Shown here in pieces: positions 51,835-60,670 of a DNA stretch of 64,000 nucleotides. The stretch is from Clostridia bacterium. GTDB taxonomy: Bacteria; Bacillota; Clostridia; Oscillospirales; RGIG8002. Position 1 is the stretch's first letter. Each line of letters starts with the position of its first letter. Below the pieces are notes generated by a model. That model saw only the letters and a program-made list of their open reading frames with translations. It was not told the origin of the DNA and ran no database searches. The position numbers were made by a program, and so were the translations under genes. The stretch lies in assembly GCA_017620395.1 (NCBI GenBank), contig JAFZQJ010000020.1:1-64000 (forward strand). Direction: 5' to 3'.

Positions 51835-53337
51835 TTACCCGAGCCGGTAAACGTCGCGGAACTTCTTCTCGAGGTAGGCGACGTAATAATTTACGTCAAA
51901 CTTGCCGCAGACCGACTCGAACAGCGGCACGGGGTCGAGCATCCTGCCGTACTTCCATATATGCTCCTCCAGCCAGCCGTTGATGCGGGCGAAGTCGCCG
52001 TCTTTGACGGCGGCGAAGAGGTCGAAGTCGCGGTTGATGCGCTCGATATACTGCCCGCCGTAGGCGGAACCGATGGCGTAGGTGGGGAAGTAGCCGATGT
52101 TGCCGTTCGACCAGTGGGAGTCCTGCAGCACTCCGCGTCTGTCGTCCGGCACGTCCACGCCGAGGTATTCCTTATAGAGCCGGTTCCACTCGGCGGGGAG
52201 GTCCTTCGCCTTCAACTCGCCGGTGAACATGCGCTTTTCAAGCTCGTAGCGCACCATAACGTGCATGCAGTAGGTCAGCTCGTCCGCCTCCGTGCGTATA
52301 AGCGACGGCTCGGATTTGTTTATCATGCGGTAGAAATCGTCCTCGCTGACGTCGTCGAGGTTGGGCGCGAACTCCGCCTTCAGCCAGGGGTAGATAAGGG
52401 AGCAGAACTCGCGGCTGCGCCCGATGACGTTCTCGTAGAAGCGGGACTGGCTCTCGTGTATCGCCATGGATGCTCCGCTGCCGAGCTCGGTGCCGGCGAG
52501 CTCGCGTCCCGTGTGAAGCTCGTAAAGCGCGTGGCCGCCCTCGTGGATGACCGAGTACATCGAGGAAGCGAAGGCGTTCTCGTGATAGTGCGTCGTGATG
52601 CGCACGTCGTCGCGCGAGAAGTCGATGGTGAACGGATGCTCCGTTTCTCCGAGCACGCAGTGGTTCGGGTCGATATCCATAAGCCCCATGACGAAGTCGG
52701 AGAACTTGCGCTGCTTTTCGATGGGGAAGCGGCGTTTCAGCGGCGTGTCGTCGACGCGGTCGGCGTGCTCCTTGACCTCGTTGATGAGCGGCACGAGCTT
52801 TTCGCGCAGTCCGGCGAAGAAGGCGTCGCAGGTCGCGCGGTCGAGTCCGCGTTCGTGGGCGTCAAGCGCGGTGTCGTAAGGGTCCTTGCCGGGTTCCTCG
52901 CAGCTGCGCACGAGCTTCGTCATATCAAACATCTTCTGCAGATACGGCTCGAAGGATGCGAAGTCGTTCTTCTCCTTGGCGTCGTGCCAGACCGCGTCTG
53001 CCTTGGCGGAAAGCTCGGTGTATTCGACGAAGACGTCCTCCGGCACGCGACGCATACGCTCGAGGTCGCGGACGTTCTCCGTGACCTTGCGGCGCGTTAC
53101 GGCGTCGAGCGAATCGAGATCAGCGGCGAGCGTGCCGACGATCTCGATCGTTTCGGGCGAAGTCGCGAACTGATAGGTCAGGCGCGAAAGCTCGCCCAAC
53201 GTGGAGGCGCGTACTCCCGCCGAGCCCTTCGGCGCGACGGTCGCTCCGTCGTAATAAAGCATTGATTCCGCGTGTCCGAGAGCGAAAAGTGTCTTCTCCA
53301 GCGCGGTGTATTTTTCGAGCGCTTCCTTTGCAGTCAT
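51835..53337 (-). CDS. M32 family carboxypeptidase (Taq type)
   Basis: The 500-residue metalloprotease has the M32 signature HEGGHALYE, with zinc histidines at residues 265 and 269 and the catalytic glutamate between them. The third zinc ligand lies in SMAIHESQSRFYEN downstream, and the conserved segments RITTHYHENAF and SEPSLIRTEADELTYCMHVMVRYELEK (in pieces) are present. M32 enzymes remove C-terminal residues from peptides. There is no signal peptide, so it should be cytosolic. It has its own promoter, divergent from rbfA, and a strong AGGAGG. Confidence 0.95.
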   Translation of the reverse strand: MTAKEALEKYTALEKTLFALGHAESMLYYDGATVAPKGSAGVRASTLGELSRLTYQFATSPETIEIVGTLAADLDSLDAVTRRKVTENVRDLERMRRVPEDVFVEYTELSAKADAVWHDAKEKNDFASFEPYLQKMFDMTKLVRSCEEPGKDPYDTALDAHERGLDRATCDAFFAGLREKLVPLINEVKEHADRVDDTPLKRRFPIEKQRKFSDFVMGLMDIDPNHCVLGETEHPFTIDFSRDDVRITTHYHENAFASSMYSVIHEGGHALYELHTGRELAGTELGSGASMAIHESQSRFYENVIGRSREFCSLIYPWLKAEFAPNLDDVSEDDFYRMINKSEPSLIRTEADELTYCMHVMVRYELEKRMFTGELKAKDLPAEWNRLYKEYLGVDVPDDRRGVLQDSHWSNGNIGYFPTYAIGSAYGGQYIERINRDFDLFAAVKDGDFARINGWLEEHIWKYGRMLDPVPLFESVCGKFDVNYYVAYLEKKFRDVYRLG

Positions 53338-53372
53338 TATTATTCCTCCTCATACAATCGTTTCACAATGCT

Positions 53373-53401
53373 ATTTTAGCATACGCGGCGGGGGATTACA
53401 A
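53373..53401 (-). promoter_or_regulatory. Promoter of the M32 carboxypeptidase gene
   Basis: On the minus strand: TTGTAA (53401-53396), 17 bases, TAAAAT (53378-53373). Confidence 0.7.
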
Positions 53402-53486
53402 GTGAAAAATGCCTTTTGCCGCGCCGGCGGTCAAAATATATTTGTATATTTCTTATAAATATTCATATAATTTTTTGTCAGATTCC

Positions 53487-53514
53487 TTGATATTTTCACA
53501 AAAGGTGTTATAAT
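53487..53514 (+). promoter_or_regulatory. Promoter of the rbfA-nrnA-truB-ribF operon
   Basis: TTGATA (53487-53492), 16 bases, TATAAT (53509-53514), with an extended AT-rich stretch upstream. Confidence 0.8.
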
Positions 53515-53543
53515 ATAAAATGTTGAATAATGGGTTATAGCAC

Positions 53544-53608
53544 GGCGAGGACAACAAGCCGGAAAACACCGGATTTGACCGTTTGTCAGGCGTATTGTCC
53601 TTATCGCC
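53544..53608 (+). ncRNA. Possible structured RNA leader upstream of rbfA
   Basis: GGCGAGGACAA (53544-53554) can pair with TTGTCCT-tat-CGCC (53595-53608). Inside, CCGG-aaaaca-CCGG and TGAC-cgttt-GTCA can each form a hairpin, giving a three-way-junction-like fold in the leader, about 40 bases before the rbfA ATG. It matches no riboswitch class I can name; pairing was judged by eye only. Confidence 0.4.
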
Positions 53609-53651
53609 AATCAGCCGTAATCGAGCGGTGTAACCGCGGAACGGAGAAATC

Positions 53652-54026
53652 ATGGCGTCTCATGCGTTCAGGAACACAAGTGAAAACATAAAGCGCGAGC
53701 TTGATTCGATATTCAAAGAGGTCAAGAGCCGCGAGCTTGAAGGCAAGTTCGTATCCATTGCGCGGCTCGAAATGTCGAAGGATATGTCCGTCGCGAAGGT
53801 CTACGTCAGCACGCTTTCCGGCATGGAGAAGACGCAGAAGGTAGTCGCGGCGCTGAAAGCGGCGAAGGGCTTTATCCGCGGCGAGCTTTCGCACAGGCTC
53901 GACCTGCGGCACACGCCCGAGCTCGTCTTCATACCGGACGATTCGATGGAATACGGCGCGCGCATATCAAAGCTTATCGACGACAGCGTCGCGCACGAGC
54001 ATACCGAGAGGGAAGAGAATGACTGA
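53652..54026 (+). CDS. rbfA: 30S ribosome-binding factor A
   Basis: The 124-residue protein helps late maturation of the 16S rRNA 5' end in the small subunit. Its KH-like fold is recognisable from RNTSENIKRELDSIFKEV, FVSIARLEMSKDMSVAKVYVS, and the C-terminal RLDLRHTPELVFIPDDSMEYGARISKLID (in pieces). The Shine-Dalgarno is ACGGAG. It overlaps the next gene by 8 bases, so the two are translationally coupled. Confidence 0.95.
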   Translation: MASHAFRNTSENIKRELDSIFKEVKSRELEGKFVSIARLEMSKDMSVAKVYVSTLSGMEKTQKVVAALKAAKGFIRGELSHRLDLRHTPELVFIPDDSMEYGARISKLIDDSVAHEHTEREEND

Positions 54027-54957
54027 TCTGCAGCGGGCGGCCGAAATGCTGAAAGCCGCCGACGGCATAATGATAATCACTCACGCGCACCCCGACGGAG
54101 ACACCGTCGGAGCGGGCTTTGCCTTACTGCACGCGCTGATGGCGCTGGGCAAGCGCTGCTTCGTCGCGAATCCGGACGAGATCCCGCCGAGCCTGATATG
54201 CGTTTCGGGCGCGGAGCGGCTTCCCGTGGAGTTCGAGCCGGACTTCATAGTCGCCGTCGACGTAGCCGAAACACAGCTTGCGGCCGGACTCGCGCCGTAC
54301 TGTGAGCGGGCCGACCTCTGCATCGACCACCACAAGAGCAACAAGCGCTACGCAAAGTTCACGGCGCTCGACGAGAACGCCGCCTCCGCGGGCGAAATGG
54401 TATACGAACTGCTCGGCATCCTCGGCGTCGGCATGACGCGCGAGATCGCGACGGCGCTTTACGCCGCGCTGAGCACCGACACCGGCTGCTTCAGATACCG
54501 CAACAACACGCCGAAGACCATGCGCGCCGCCGCCGAAACGATGGAAGCGGGCGCGGACTTCAGCTCGATGAACAAAGCGTTTTTCGAGACCGTTTCGGCG
54601 GAGCGCGTGAAGCTGCTCAGCCAGCTTTACGGCAACGTCGAGATATTCGCCGGCGGCAGACTCGCCGTTTCGCACGTCGACCTGCGCGGCTGCTCGGAGG
54701 ACGACTACGACGGACTTTCCGGTGAACTTCGCAAGGTGGACGGCGTCGTCGGCGCGGTCCTGCTTCGCCGCACGGGCGAGAATGAATACAAGATTTCGGC
54801 GCGTTCCAACCCCGGCTTCGACTGCTCCGCGCTCTGCGCCGTTTTCGGCGGCGGCGGGCACGAGGGCGCCGCGGGCGCGAACGTGTACGGAGAGCTTTCC
54901 GACTGTCTCGGCAGGGTGAAGGCGGCTATGGAAGATCAGCTGCGGAGGAACGCGTGA
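54019..54957 (+). CDS. nrnA: DHH/DHHA1 phosphoesterase (NrnA-type oligoribonuclease / pAp phosphatase)
   Basis: The 312-residue cytosolic protein has the DHH-family motifs: THAHPDGDTVGAGFAL (metal-binding H-x-D), VAVDVAE, DHHKSN (residues 103-108) and, in the DHHA1 part, FGGGGHEGAAGA. NrnA-type enzymes degrade 2-5-nucleotide RNAs and dephosphorylate pAp. Its place between rbfA and truB is common in Firmicutes. It starts inside rbfA and its stop overlaps the GTG of truB. Confidence 0.92.
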   Translation: MTDLQRAAEMLKAADGIMIITHAHPDGDTVGAGFALLHALMALGKRCFVANPDEIPPSLICVSGAERLPVEFEPDFIVAVDVAETQLAAGLAPYCERADLCIDHHKSNKRYAKFTALDENAASAGEMVYELLGILGVGMTREIATALYAALSTDTGCFRYRNNTPKTMRAAAETMEAGADFSSMNKAFFETVSAERVKLLSQLYGNVEIFAGGRLAVSHVDLRGCSEDDYDGLSGELRKVDGVVGAVLLRRTGENEYKISARSNPGFDCSALCAVFGGGGHEGAAGANVYGELSDCLGRVKAAMEDQLRRNA

Positions 54958-55817
54958 ACGGTATACTTTGCATCGACAAGCCGGAGGGCTTCACCTCCTT
55001 CGACGTCGTCGCCGTTATGCGCAAGGCGACTCACGAGAGCCATATCGGACACGCCGGAACGCTCGACCCGTTCGCGACGGGCGTGCTGCCGCTGCTTTTC
55101 GGCAGATGCGCGAAGTTTCAGGACTACCTCACCGTCGGCAGAAAGAAGTACCGTGCGTCCGTAAAACTCGGCGTGACGAGCGACACGCTCGACCGCACGG
55201 GAGAAGTGACCGTTTCGGGCTCCGCGCCCGACCTCGCGAACGCTGAGGAAACGCTCGCGTCCTTCGTCGGTGAGCAGCTTCAGACGCCCCCGGCGTACAG
55301 CGCGATACAGGTGCGCGGCAAGCGGCTTTACGACCTCGCGCGCGCCGGCAAAGCGCCTGAGATCCCTCCGCGCCGGATAGAGATATACTCGATCCTTCCG
55401 CTTTCCGCGGAAGGCGATACGCTCACCTTCGAGGTGGAATGCTCGAAGGGAACGTACATACGCGCCCTCGCCCGCGATATAGGCGAGAAGCTCGGCTGCG
55501 GAGCGTGCCTGTGGGAGCTCCGCCGTCTTGCCGGCAGCGGTTTCACTGTCGACGACTGCGTTTCGCTCGAGGAGGCGAAGTCGAACTTCGCGGAGCATAT
55601 GCTTCCCGTGGAGAACGCCTTGACCGGTTTCGAGAGCGTCACCGTCAGCAACCGCAAGGGCAGACTTCTGCTCAACGGAGCCGGCAACCCTACCGATCTT
55701 CCGGAAGGGACGTACAAGATGTTCGACGCCGCCCACGGCTTCCTCGGTCTCTTCGACAGCAAGGGCGGAAGGATGAAGGTGCGCACGATGTACGTTATCA
55801 AGGAGGAAGCGAATTGA
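54954..55817 (+). CDS. truB: tRNA pseudouridine-55 synthase
   Basis: The 287-residue enzyme makes pseudouridine 55 in the T arm of tRNA. Key motifs are GILCIDKPEGFTSFDVV, GHAGTLDPFATGVLPL (catalytic Asp 38), KKYRASVKLGVTSDTLDRTG and a C-terminal RNA-binding part. The start is a GTG overlapping the stop of nrnA (GTGA), preceded by GGAGG. Its stop overlaps the TTG start of ribF. Confidence 0.95.
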   Translation: MNGILCIDKPEGFTSFDVVAVMRKATHESHIGHAGTLDPFATGVLPLLFGRCAKFQDYLTVGRKKYRASVKLGVTSDTLDRTGEVTVSGSAPDLANAEETLASFVGEQLQTPPAYSAIQVRGKRLYDLARAGKAPEIPPRRIEIYSILPLSAEGDTLTFEVECSKGTYIRALARDIGEKLGCGACLWELRRLAGSGFTVDDCVSLEEAKSNFAEHMLPVENALTGFESVTVSNRKGRLLLNGAGNPTDLPEGTYKMFDAAHGFLGLFDSKGGRMKVRTMYVIKEEAN

Positions 55818-56734
55818 TCTTCAACTGCGATGATATAAAAACGCCGCTGCCGCCCTGCGCGCTTGCGCTCGGAACGTTCGACGGCGTACATATAGGTCAC
55901 GCGAAGGTCATCGGCGAAGCGGCGTCCGCCGCTTCCGAAGGCGGACTTACCGCCCGCGCGCTGACGTTTCCCGATCTGCCGGGCGACTTCATCGAAACAC
56001 GCGCCCGTGCGCCGCGCATAATGAGCAACGCGCTCCGCGAACGCGGAATATACGCATGCGGCGCGGACGAGATATGCTATTTCGACCTGAAAAACGGCGG
56101 ATTTGAATACACGCCGGAGCGCTTTGTCGAGGAGATCGTCATCGGCAAGCTGAATGCGAAGCGCGTTTTCTGCGGTTTCAACTTTCGCTTCGGCAAAGGC
56201 GGCGCCGCCGGACCTGAAAAGCTGGGCGAGCTGCTCAGCGCGAACGGCGCGGAGCTGACCGTCATACCGCCGGTCGAGCTCGACGGCGAGCCGGTTTCCA
56301 GTTCGCGCATACGCCGTCTCATTGTCGAGGGCGACGTCGCTTCCGCCGCACGAGCGCTGGGACGCCCGTATTCGACCGATTTCCCCGTGGAGCACGGGAG
56401 GCAGATCGGCAGGAGCATAGGCTTCCCGACTATCAACAATCGTTTCCCGCAGGGGAGACTTATTCCGTGCTTCGGCGTCTACGCCACCCGGGCAATCATC
56501 GACGGCGTGCGGCACGGCGCCGTCACGAACGTCGGTACACGTCCGACGGTCGGCGGCCAGGAGGTCACCGAAGAGACCCACATCTTCGGAGTCGACGAAA
56601 ACCTCTATGGCAGGATCGTGGAGGTCGAGTACATAGCCCGCATTCGCGGCGAGGTTTACTTTGAAAGCCTCGAAGAGCTGAGGCTCAGGATCGAGCGCGA
56701 CAAAGAAACCGCCGAAAAGATACTTAACGGTTAA
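55814..56734 (+). CDS. ribF: Bifunctional riboflavin kinase / FAD synthetase
   Basis: The 306-residue enzyme makes FMN and then FAD. The N-terminal nucleotidyltransferase has ALGTFDGVHIGHAKVI and SSSRIRRLIVEGDV. The C-terminal kinase has GRSIGFPTINNRFP, GVYATRAIIDGVRHGAVTNVGTRPTVGG (in pieces) and IFGVDENLYGR. The likely start is TTG at 55814, seven bases after AGGAGG and overlapping the truB stop; any ATG lies well inside the conserved domain. A rare start of this type may keep expression low. Confidence 0.93.
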   Translation: MIFNCDDIKTPLPPCALALGTFDGVHIGHAKVIGEAASAASEGGLTARALTFPDLPGDFIETRARAPRIMSNALRERGIYACGADEICYFDLKNGGFEYTPERFVEEIVIGKLNAKRVFCGFNFRFGKGGAAGPEKLGELLSANGAELTVIPPVELDGEPVSSSRIRRLIVEGDVASAARALGRPYSTDFPVEHGRQIGRSIGFPTINNRFPQGRLIPCFGVYATRAIIDGVRHGAVTNVGTRPTVGGQEVTEETHIFGVDENLYGRIVEVEYIARIRGEVYFESLEELRLRIERDKETAEKILNG

Positions 56735-56778
56735 ATCTTGATTCAATCTTCAAGTTTACAATAAGGGAGAGATGAGAA

Positions 56779-57864
56779 ATGTCAAACAGACTGTTTCAGA
56801 CTGTGATCCAGCAGATGAAGGACGTTGTCGGCAGAACGATAGGCGTTATCGACGATAACAACGTCGTCGTTTCATGCAGCGACCTTTCGCTGATAGGCAA
56901 GTCCTTCGGCGGCATAATGGACGAGTTGTCGTACACCAACGACACCCTTTCTCTTGCCGGCAGGACGTATAAAAAGCTCGGTTGGCTGACTAAGGCGGAT
57001 TACGCCGTCTTCGTCGACGGCGACGACGAGCGCGCAAAGTATTCCGCTGCGATCCTGTCGGTGTCTCTCGACAACATAAAGGCGTATTACGACGAAAAAT
57101 ACGACAAGGCCGCGTTCATAAAGAACGTGCTGCTCGATAACATACTTCCCGGCGAGCTCCGCAACAAGATAGGGGAGCTCCAGATCAACAACGAGGTCGA
57201 CCGCGTCGTTATGCTCGTTCGTATCGACGAGCGGACCGACATATCGCTTTTCGACGTCATCCGCAATCTTTTCCCCGAGAAGAATCAGGATTTTGTCATC
57301 CGCATCAGCGAGAATGAGATCGCCATCGTCAAGGAGGTCAAAGAGCATAAGGAGCCGACGACGCTAAACAAACTCGGCTTCTCGATCGTTGACACTCTTA
57401 AGGGAGAGTTTTTCGCGGATGCGACCGTCGGCGTCAGCAACGTCGTATCCTCGGTCGCGGAGCTTGCCCGTGCGTTCAAGGAAGCGCAGACCGCCATCGA
57501 GGTCGGAAAGGTCTTCGAGACGGAGAACAACGTCGTCAATTACGCGACGCTCGGCATAGCGCGTCTTATCTACCATCTGCCGACGACCTTGTGCGAGATG
57601 TATATGGACGAGGTCTTCAAGTCCGGCACCATCGACAGTCTCGATCACGAAACGCTGTTCACGATCCAGAAGTTCTTCGAGAACAACCTCAACGTATCCG
57701 AGACCTCACGCAAGCTGTTCGTCCACAGAAACACCCTCGTCTACCGCCTTGACAAGATCAAGAAGCTGACGGGGCTCGACCTGCGCGAATTCGAGAACGC
57801 CATCGTCTTCAAGGTGGCGCTCATGGTCCACAAGTACCTTCAGGAAAAGCCCGTCAAGTATTGA
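56779..57864 (+). CDS. CdaR/PucR-type helix-turn-helix regulator
   Basis: The 361-residue protein has an N-terminal sugar-diacid-recognition-like region (MSNRLFQTVIQQMKDVVGRTIGVIDDNNVVVSC, in pieces), a GGDEF-like central domain without cyclase motifs, and a C-terminal PucR helix-turn-helix (about 300-355). The last holds FENNLNVSETSRKLFVHRNTLVYRLDKIKKLTGLDLR (in pieces). Such proteins activate genes for uptake and breakdown of small metabolites; the target is unknown. It stands between ribF and ftsE. The Shine-Dalgarno is AAGGGAGAG. Confidence 0.87.
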   Translation: MSNRLFQTVIQQMKDVVGRTIGVIDDNNVVVSCSDLSLIGKSFGGIMDELSYTNDTLSLAGRTYKKLGWLTKADYAVFVDGDDERAKYSAAILSVSLDNIKAYYDEKYDKAAFIKNVLLDNILPGELRNKIGELQINNEVDRVVMLVRIDERTDISLFDVIRNLFPEKNQDFVIRISENEIAIVKEVKEHKEPTTLNKLGFSIVDTLKGEFFADATVGVSNVVSSVAELARAFKEAQTAIEVGKVFETENNVVNYATLGIARLIYHLPTTLCEMYMDEVFKSGTIDSLDHETLFTIQKFFENNLNVSETSRKLFVHRNTLVYRLDKIKKLTGLDLREFENAIVFKVALMVHKYLQEKPVKY

Positions 57865-57899
57865 CGCGGCAAACTGTTTTCGGCTGATAAGGAGAAGAA

Positions 57900-58586
57900 A
57901 TGATAGAGTTCAAAGACGTTTCTATGCGGTATAACGGCAAAAACGGCAAGAAACGGGCGCTTAACGGCGTGAGCTTTACGATAAACGACGGGGAGTTCGT
58001 CTTCATCACCGGCGAAAGCGGCGCGGGCAAAACGACCATCACGAAGCTGATGATCCGCGAAGAAACCGCCAACTCCGGAGAGATCATCATCAACGGATTC
58101 AACCTGCTGAAGATGAAGAAGAAGGAGATCCCGTTCCTGCGGCGCTCGATGGGCATAGTCTTTCAGGATTACAAACTGATTCCGACTCTGACCGTTTTCG
58201 AGAACGTCGCGTTCGCGATGCGCGTCATCGGCGCGCCGGTAAAGCACATACGCAACCGCGTTCCGTATATGCTCGACCTCGTCGGACTTTCCGAGAAGGC
58301 GAACGTCCTGCCGTCCGAGCTTTCCGGCGGCGAGCAGCAGCGCGTCGCGCTTGCCCGCGCGCTCGTCAACAATCCGTCGCTGCTTATAGCGGACGAGCCC
58401 ACCGGTAACCTCGACCCCAAGCTTTCGACGGAAATGATGTATCTGCTCGATAGGATTAACGAAAAGGGCACTACCATCGTTATAATGACGCACGAGAAGG
58501 AGCTCGTCAACGCGATGCAGAAGCGAGTCATCGCGATCAAGGAGGGCGTCGTCATCAGCGACGCCGAAGGCGGGTACGTGATATGA
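57900..58586 (+). CDS. ftsE: Cell division ATP-binding protein FtsE
   Basis: The 228-residue ABC ATPase has Walker A GESGAGKTT, Q-loop VFQDYKLIPTLTVFENVAF, signature LSGGEQQRVALARAL and Walker B LLIADEPTGNLD, all with FtsE-type flanks. With FtsX it forms a membrane complex that switches on peptidoglycan hydrolases at the division site or sidewall. Its stop overlaps the ATG of ftsX (ATGA). Confidence 0.96.
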   Translation: MIEFKDVSMRYNGKNGKKRALNGVSFTINDGEFVFITGESGAGKTTITKLMIREETANSGEIIINGFNLLKMKKKEIPFLRRSMGIVFQDYKLIPTLTVFENVAFAMRVIGAPVKHIRNRVPYMLDLVGLSEKANVLPSELSGGEQQRVALARALVNNPSLLIADEPTGNLDPKLSTEMMYLLDRINEKGTTIVIMTHEKELVNAMQKRVIAIKEGVVISDAEGGYVI

Positions 58587-59470
58587 GCAAGAATAAAGTC
58601 ACGAAGTATTCGTGGGGGCGCTCGATGCTCAGCACGAAGTTCAATAAACCGATGGCGATCGTTTCCGTCAGCGTGCTGACTGTGTGCCTGCTGCTGCTCG
58701 GAACGTTCGTCCTTGTATCGATGAACATTTCAAGCTATCTCAACCGGCTCGGCGAAGCGAACGTGGTGCGCGTATATCCGCCTTACACCGCGACGCAGAG
58801 CGAGGTGTACGACCTGAAGACTGCGCTCGAGGCGGCGGATAACGTCGCGACCGTGACCTACGTTCCGAAGGAAGAGGGCGCGGAGGAATTCAAACAGTCA
58901 TACAGTGAATACGGCGACATTCTTGACGGCTTTGAGGCGAATCCTCTGCCGGATAAGTTCGTGATAACGCTCAAGGATATGACCAGGACGAGCGAGACCA
59001 TTTCCGTTCTCCAGTCGATCGAAGGGGTGGAGAAGGTAACGTGGTCGGCTTCCGCCACGCGCACGATAGTCACTATAAAGCGGGTGCTTGAAATAGCGGG
59101 CGGCGCGGTAGTCATAATTCTGGCGATCATTTCCGCGTTCATTATTTCAAACACTATACGCGCCTCGATGCAGAACCGCAGTCTCGAGATCGGGATCATG
59201 CGGCTCGTCGGCGCGAAAAACAGCTTTATCAGAAAGCCGTTCATCATCGAAGGATTCCTCATCGGCGTTATCGGCAGCGTCATCGCCTACGTCATCGAGT
59301 ATTTCATATACGTTTACGGAATGCAGAAGCTCATAGGCTCGATCGAACTTCTGAAGCCTATGCCGTTCAAAGAGATCGCGCTTCCGCTCGCGGGGTCGTT
59401 CCTGCTTGTCGGCGTGCTGACCGGCGTTCTCGGCAGCGTGATTTCCGTCAGAAAGCATCTGAAGGTCTGA
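58583..59470 (+). CDS. ftsX: Cell division protein FtsX
   Basis: The 295-residue membrane partner of FtsE has four membrane segments (about 28-50, 172-195, 225-248 and 270-290) and an extracellular domain of about 115 residues between the first two. It ends in the conserved LVGAKNSFIRKPFIIEGFLIGVIGS stretch. It passes the ATPase state to the coiled-coil hydrolase encoded next to it. Confidence 0.95.
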   Translation: MSKNKVTKYSWGRSMLSTKFNKPMAIVSVSVLTVCLLLLGTFVLVSMNISSYLNRLGEANVVRVYPPYTATQSEVYDLKTALEAADNVATVTYVPKEEGAEEFKQSYSEYGDILDGFEANPLPDKFVITLKDMTRTSETISVLQSIEGVEKVTWSASATRTIVTIKRVLEIAGGAVVIILAIISAFIISNTIRASMQNRSLEIGIMRLVGAKNSFIRKPFIIEGFLIGVIGSVIAYVIEYFIYVYGMQKLIGSIELLKPMPFKEIALPLAGSFLLVGVLTGVLGSVISVRKHLKV

Positions 59471-59485
59471 CGCCGGGAGGGTATT

Positions 59486-60652
59486 ATGAGAAGAACAGTT
59501 TCGATAATAACCGCGATAGTTATGTTGCTGACGACGGCGCTTTTATGCTCCGGCGTTATCGGCGCGCCCGCCGGCGCGGACTCTCTGCAGGACCAGATAA
59601 ACGCGAAGCAGAGCAAGGTCAACGACCTTGAGGAAAAGATCGCCAAGCTCGAAAAAGAGGGTAAGGAGCTGCTTTCGCAGATCCAGCTCATCGTCGAGCA
59701 GACCGAGGAGATCGAGGAGCAGATCGACCTGACCAACGACCGTATCAAGGAGCTGGGCAAAGCGATCGACGAGCAGAGCGAAAATATCGCCGGCGCCGAG
59801 AGGGACATAGCCGACCGCACGGCGCAGATGGAGGAACGTATCCGCGCGATATATATGGGCGGCAGCGATTCCTACGTCAATATGCTCTTTGAGAGCAAAG
59901 ACTTCGGCTCATTCCTCGATACGCTCGATACGCTGAAGATCCTCGTCGCGGCTGATAGAGATATGGTGACTGAGTTCAAGACCGCCAAGAACGATTATGA
60001 GAGCGTCAAGGCGAGCCTTGAGAAGGACAAAAAAGAGATGAGCGACCTGAAGGCAGATCTCGTCTCCCAGCGTAAGAAGCTCGAGAATAACGAGGCCAGG
60101 CTCAAGACCCTCCGCGACCAGAATAAGAAGGCAATCGCCTCTGCCGAAAAGGAAATGGCTAAGCAGTATGAGGAGATCAAAGAGCTGATAAAGCAGCAGT
60201 CGCAGGGCGAATACGTCGGCGGCGACTTCATCTGGCCGGTGCCGGGCTTCAGCAGAAAGAGCAACATAAGCTGCTACTTCGGCAAGGCCGGCAGTCTTTG
60301 GGGCAGCGGCAAGCATACCGGTATGGACATCGCCGGCAGGAACTCCGCGGGCGAAGGAATTGAAGGCAAGCCGATAGTCGCCTGCAACGCCGGAACGGTC
60401 ATCGAGGTCAAATACACCTCCGGCGGCTACGGCCAGCGCGTCGTCATATCGCACGGCGGCGGCATCTCCACGCTTTACGCGCATATGAAAAAGGACAGTC
60501 CGACCGTCAGCAAGGGCGACGTAGTCGCAAAGGGACAGGTCATCGGCTACGTCGGCAGGACGGGTAACGTCACCGGTCCGCATCTTCACATCGAATTCAT
60601 AGTGGACGGAAAGCAGGTCGATCCGCTGGGTTACATTTCGTATATCAAGTAG
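59486..60652 (+). CDS. EnvC/CwlO-like murein hydrolase (coiled coil + M23 domain), copy 1
   Basis: 388 residues. A signal peptide (about 1-32) is followed by a long coiled coil (about 35-245; SLQDQINAKQSKVNDLEEKI and onward) and an M23/LytM domain (about 255-388). The zinc motifs are both present (HTGMDIAG and PHLHIEF). The enzyme may therefore cut peptidoglycan itself, unlike E. coli EnvC, whose LytM site is degenerate. The coiled coil is the expected contact with the FtsX loop. It follows ftsX by 15 bases. Confidence 0.92.
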   Translation: MRRTVSIITAIVMLLTTALLCSGVIGAPAGADSLQDQINAKQSKVNDLEEKIAKLEKEGKELLSQIQLIVEQTEEIEEQIDLTNDRIKELGKAIDEQSENIAGAERDIADRTAQMEERIRAIYMGGSDSYVNMLFESKDFGSFLDTLDTLKILVAADRDMVTEFKTAKNDYESVKASLEKDKKEMSDLKADLVSQRKKLENNEARLKTLRDQNKKAIASAEKEMAKQYEEIKELIKQQSQGEYVGGDFIWPVPGFSRKSNISCYFGKAGSLWGSGKHTGMDIAGRNSAGEGIEGKPIVACNAGTVIEVKYTSGGYGQRVVISHGGGISTLYAHMKKDSPTVSKGDVVAKGQVIGYVGRTGNVTGPHLHIEFIVDGKQVDPLGYISYIK

Positions 60653-60670
60653 CGATCGGAGAGAGCTGAG

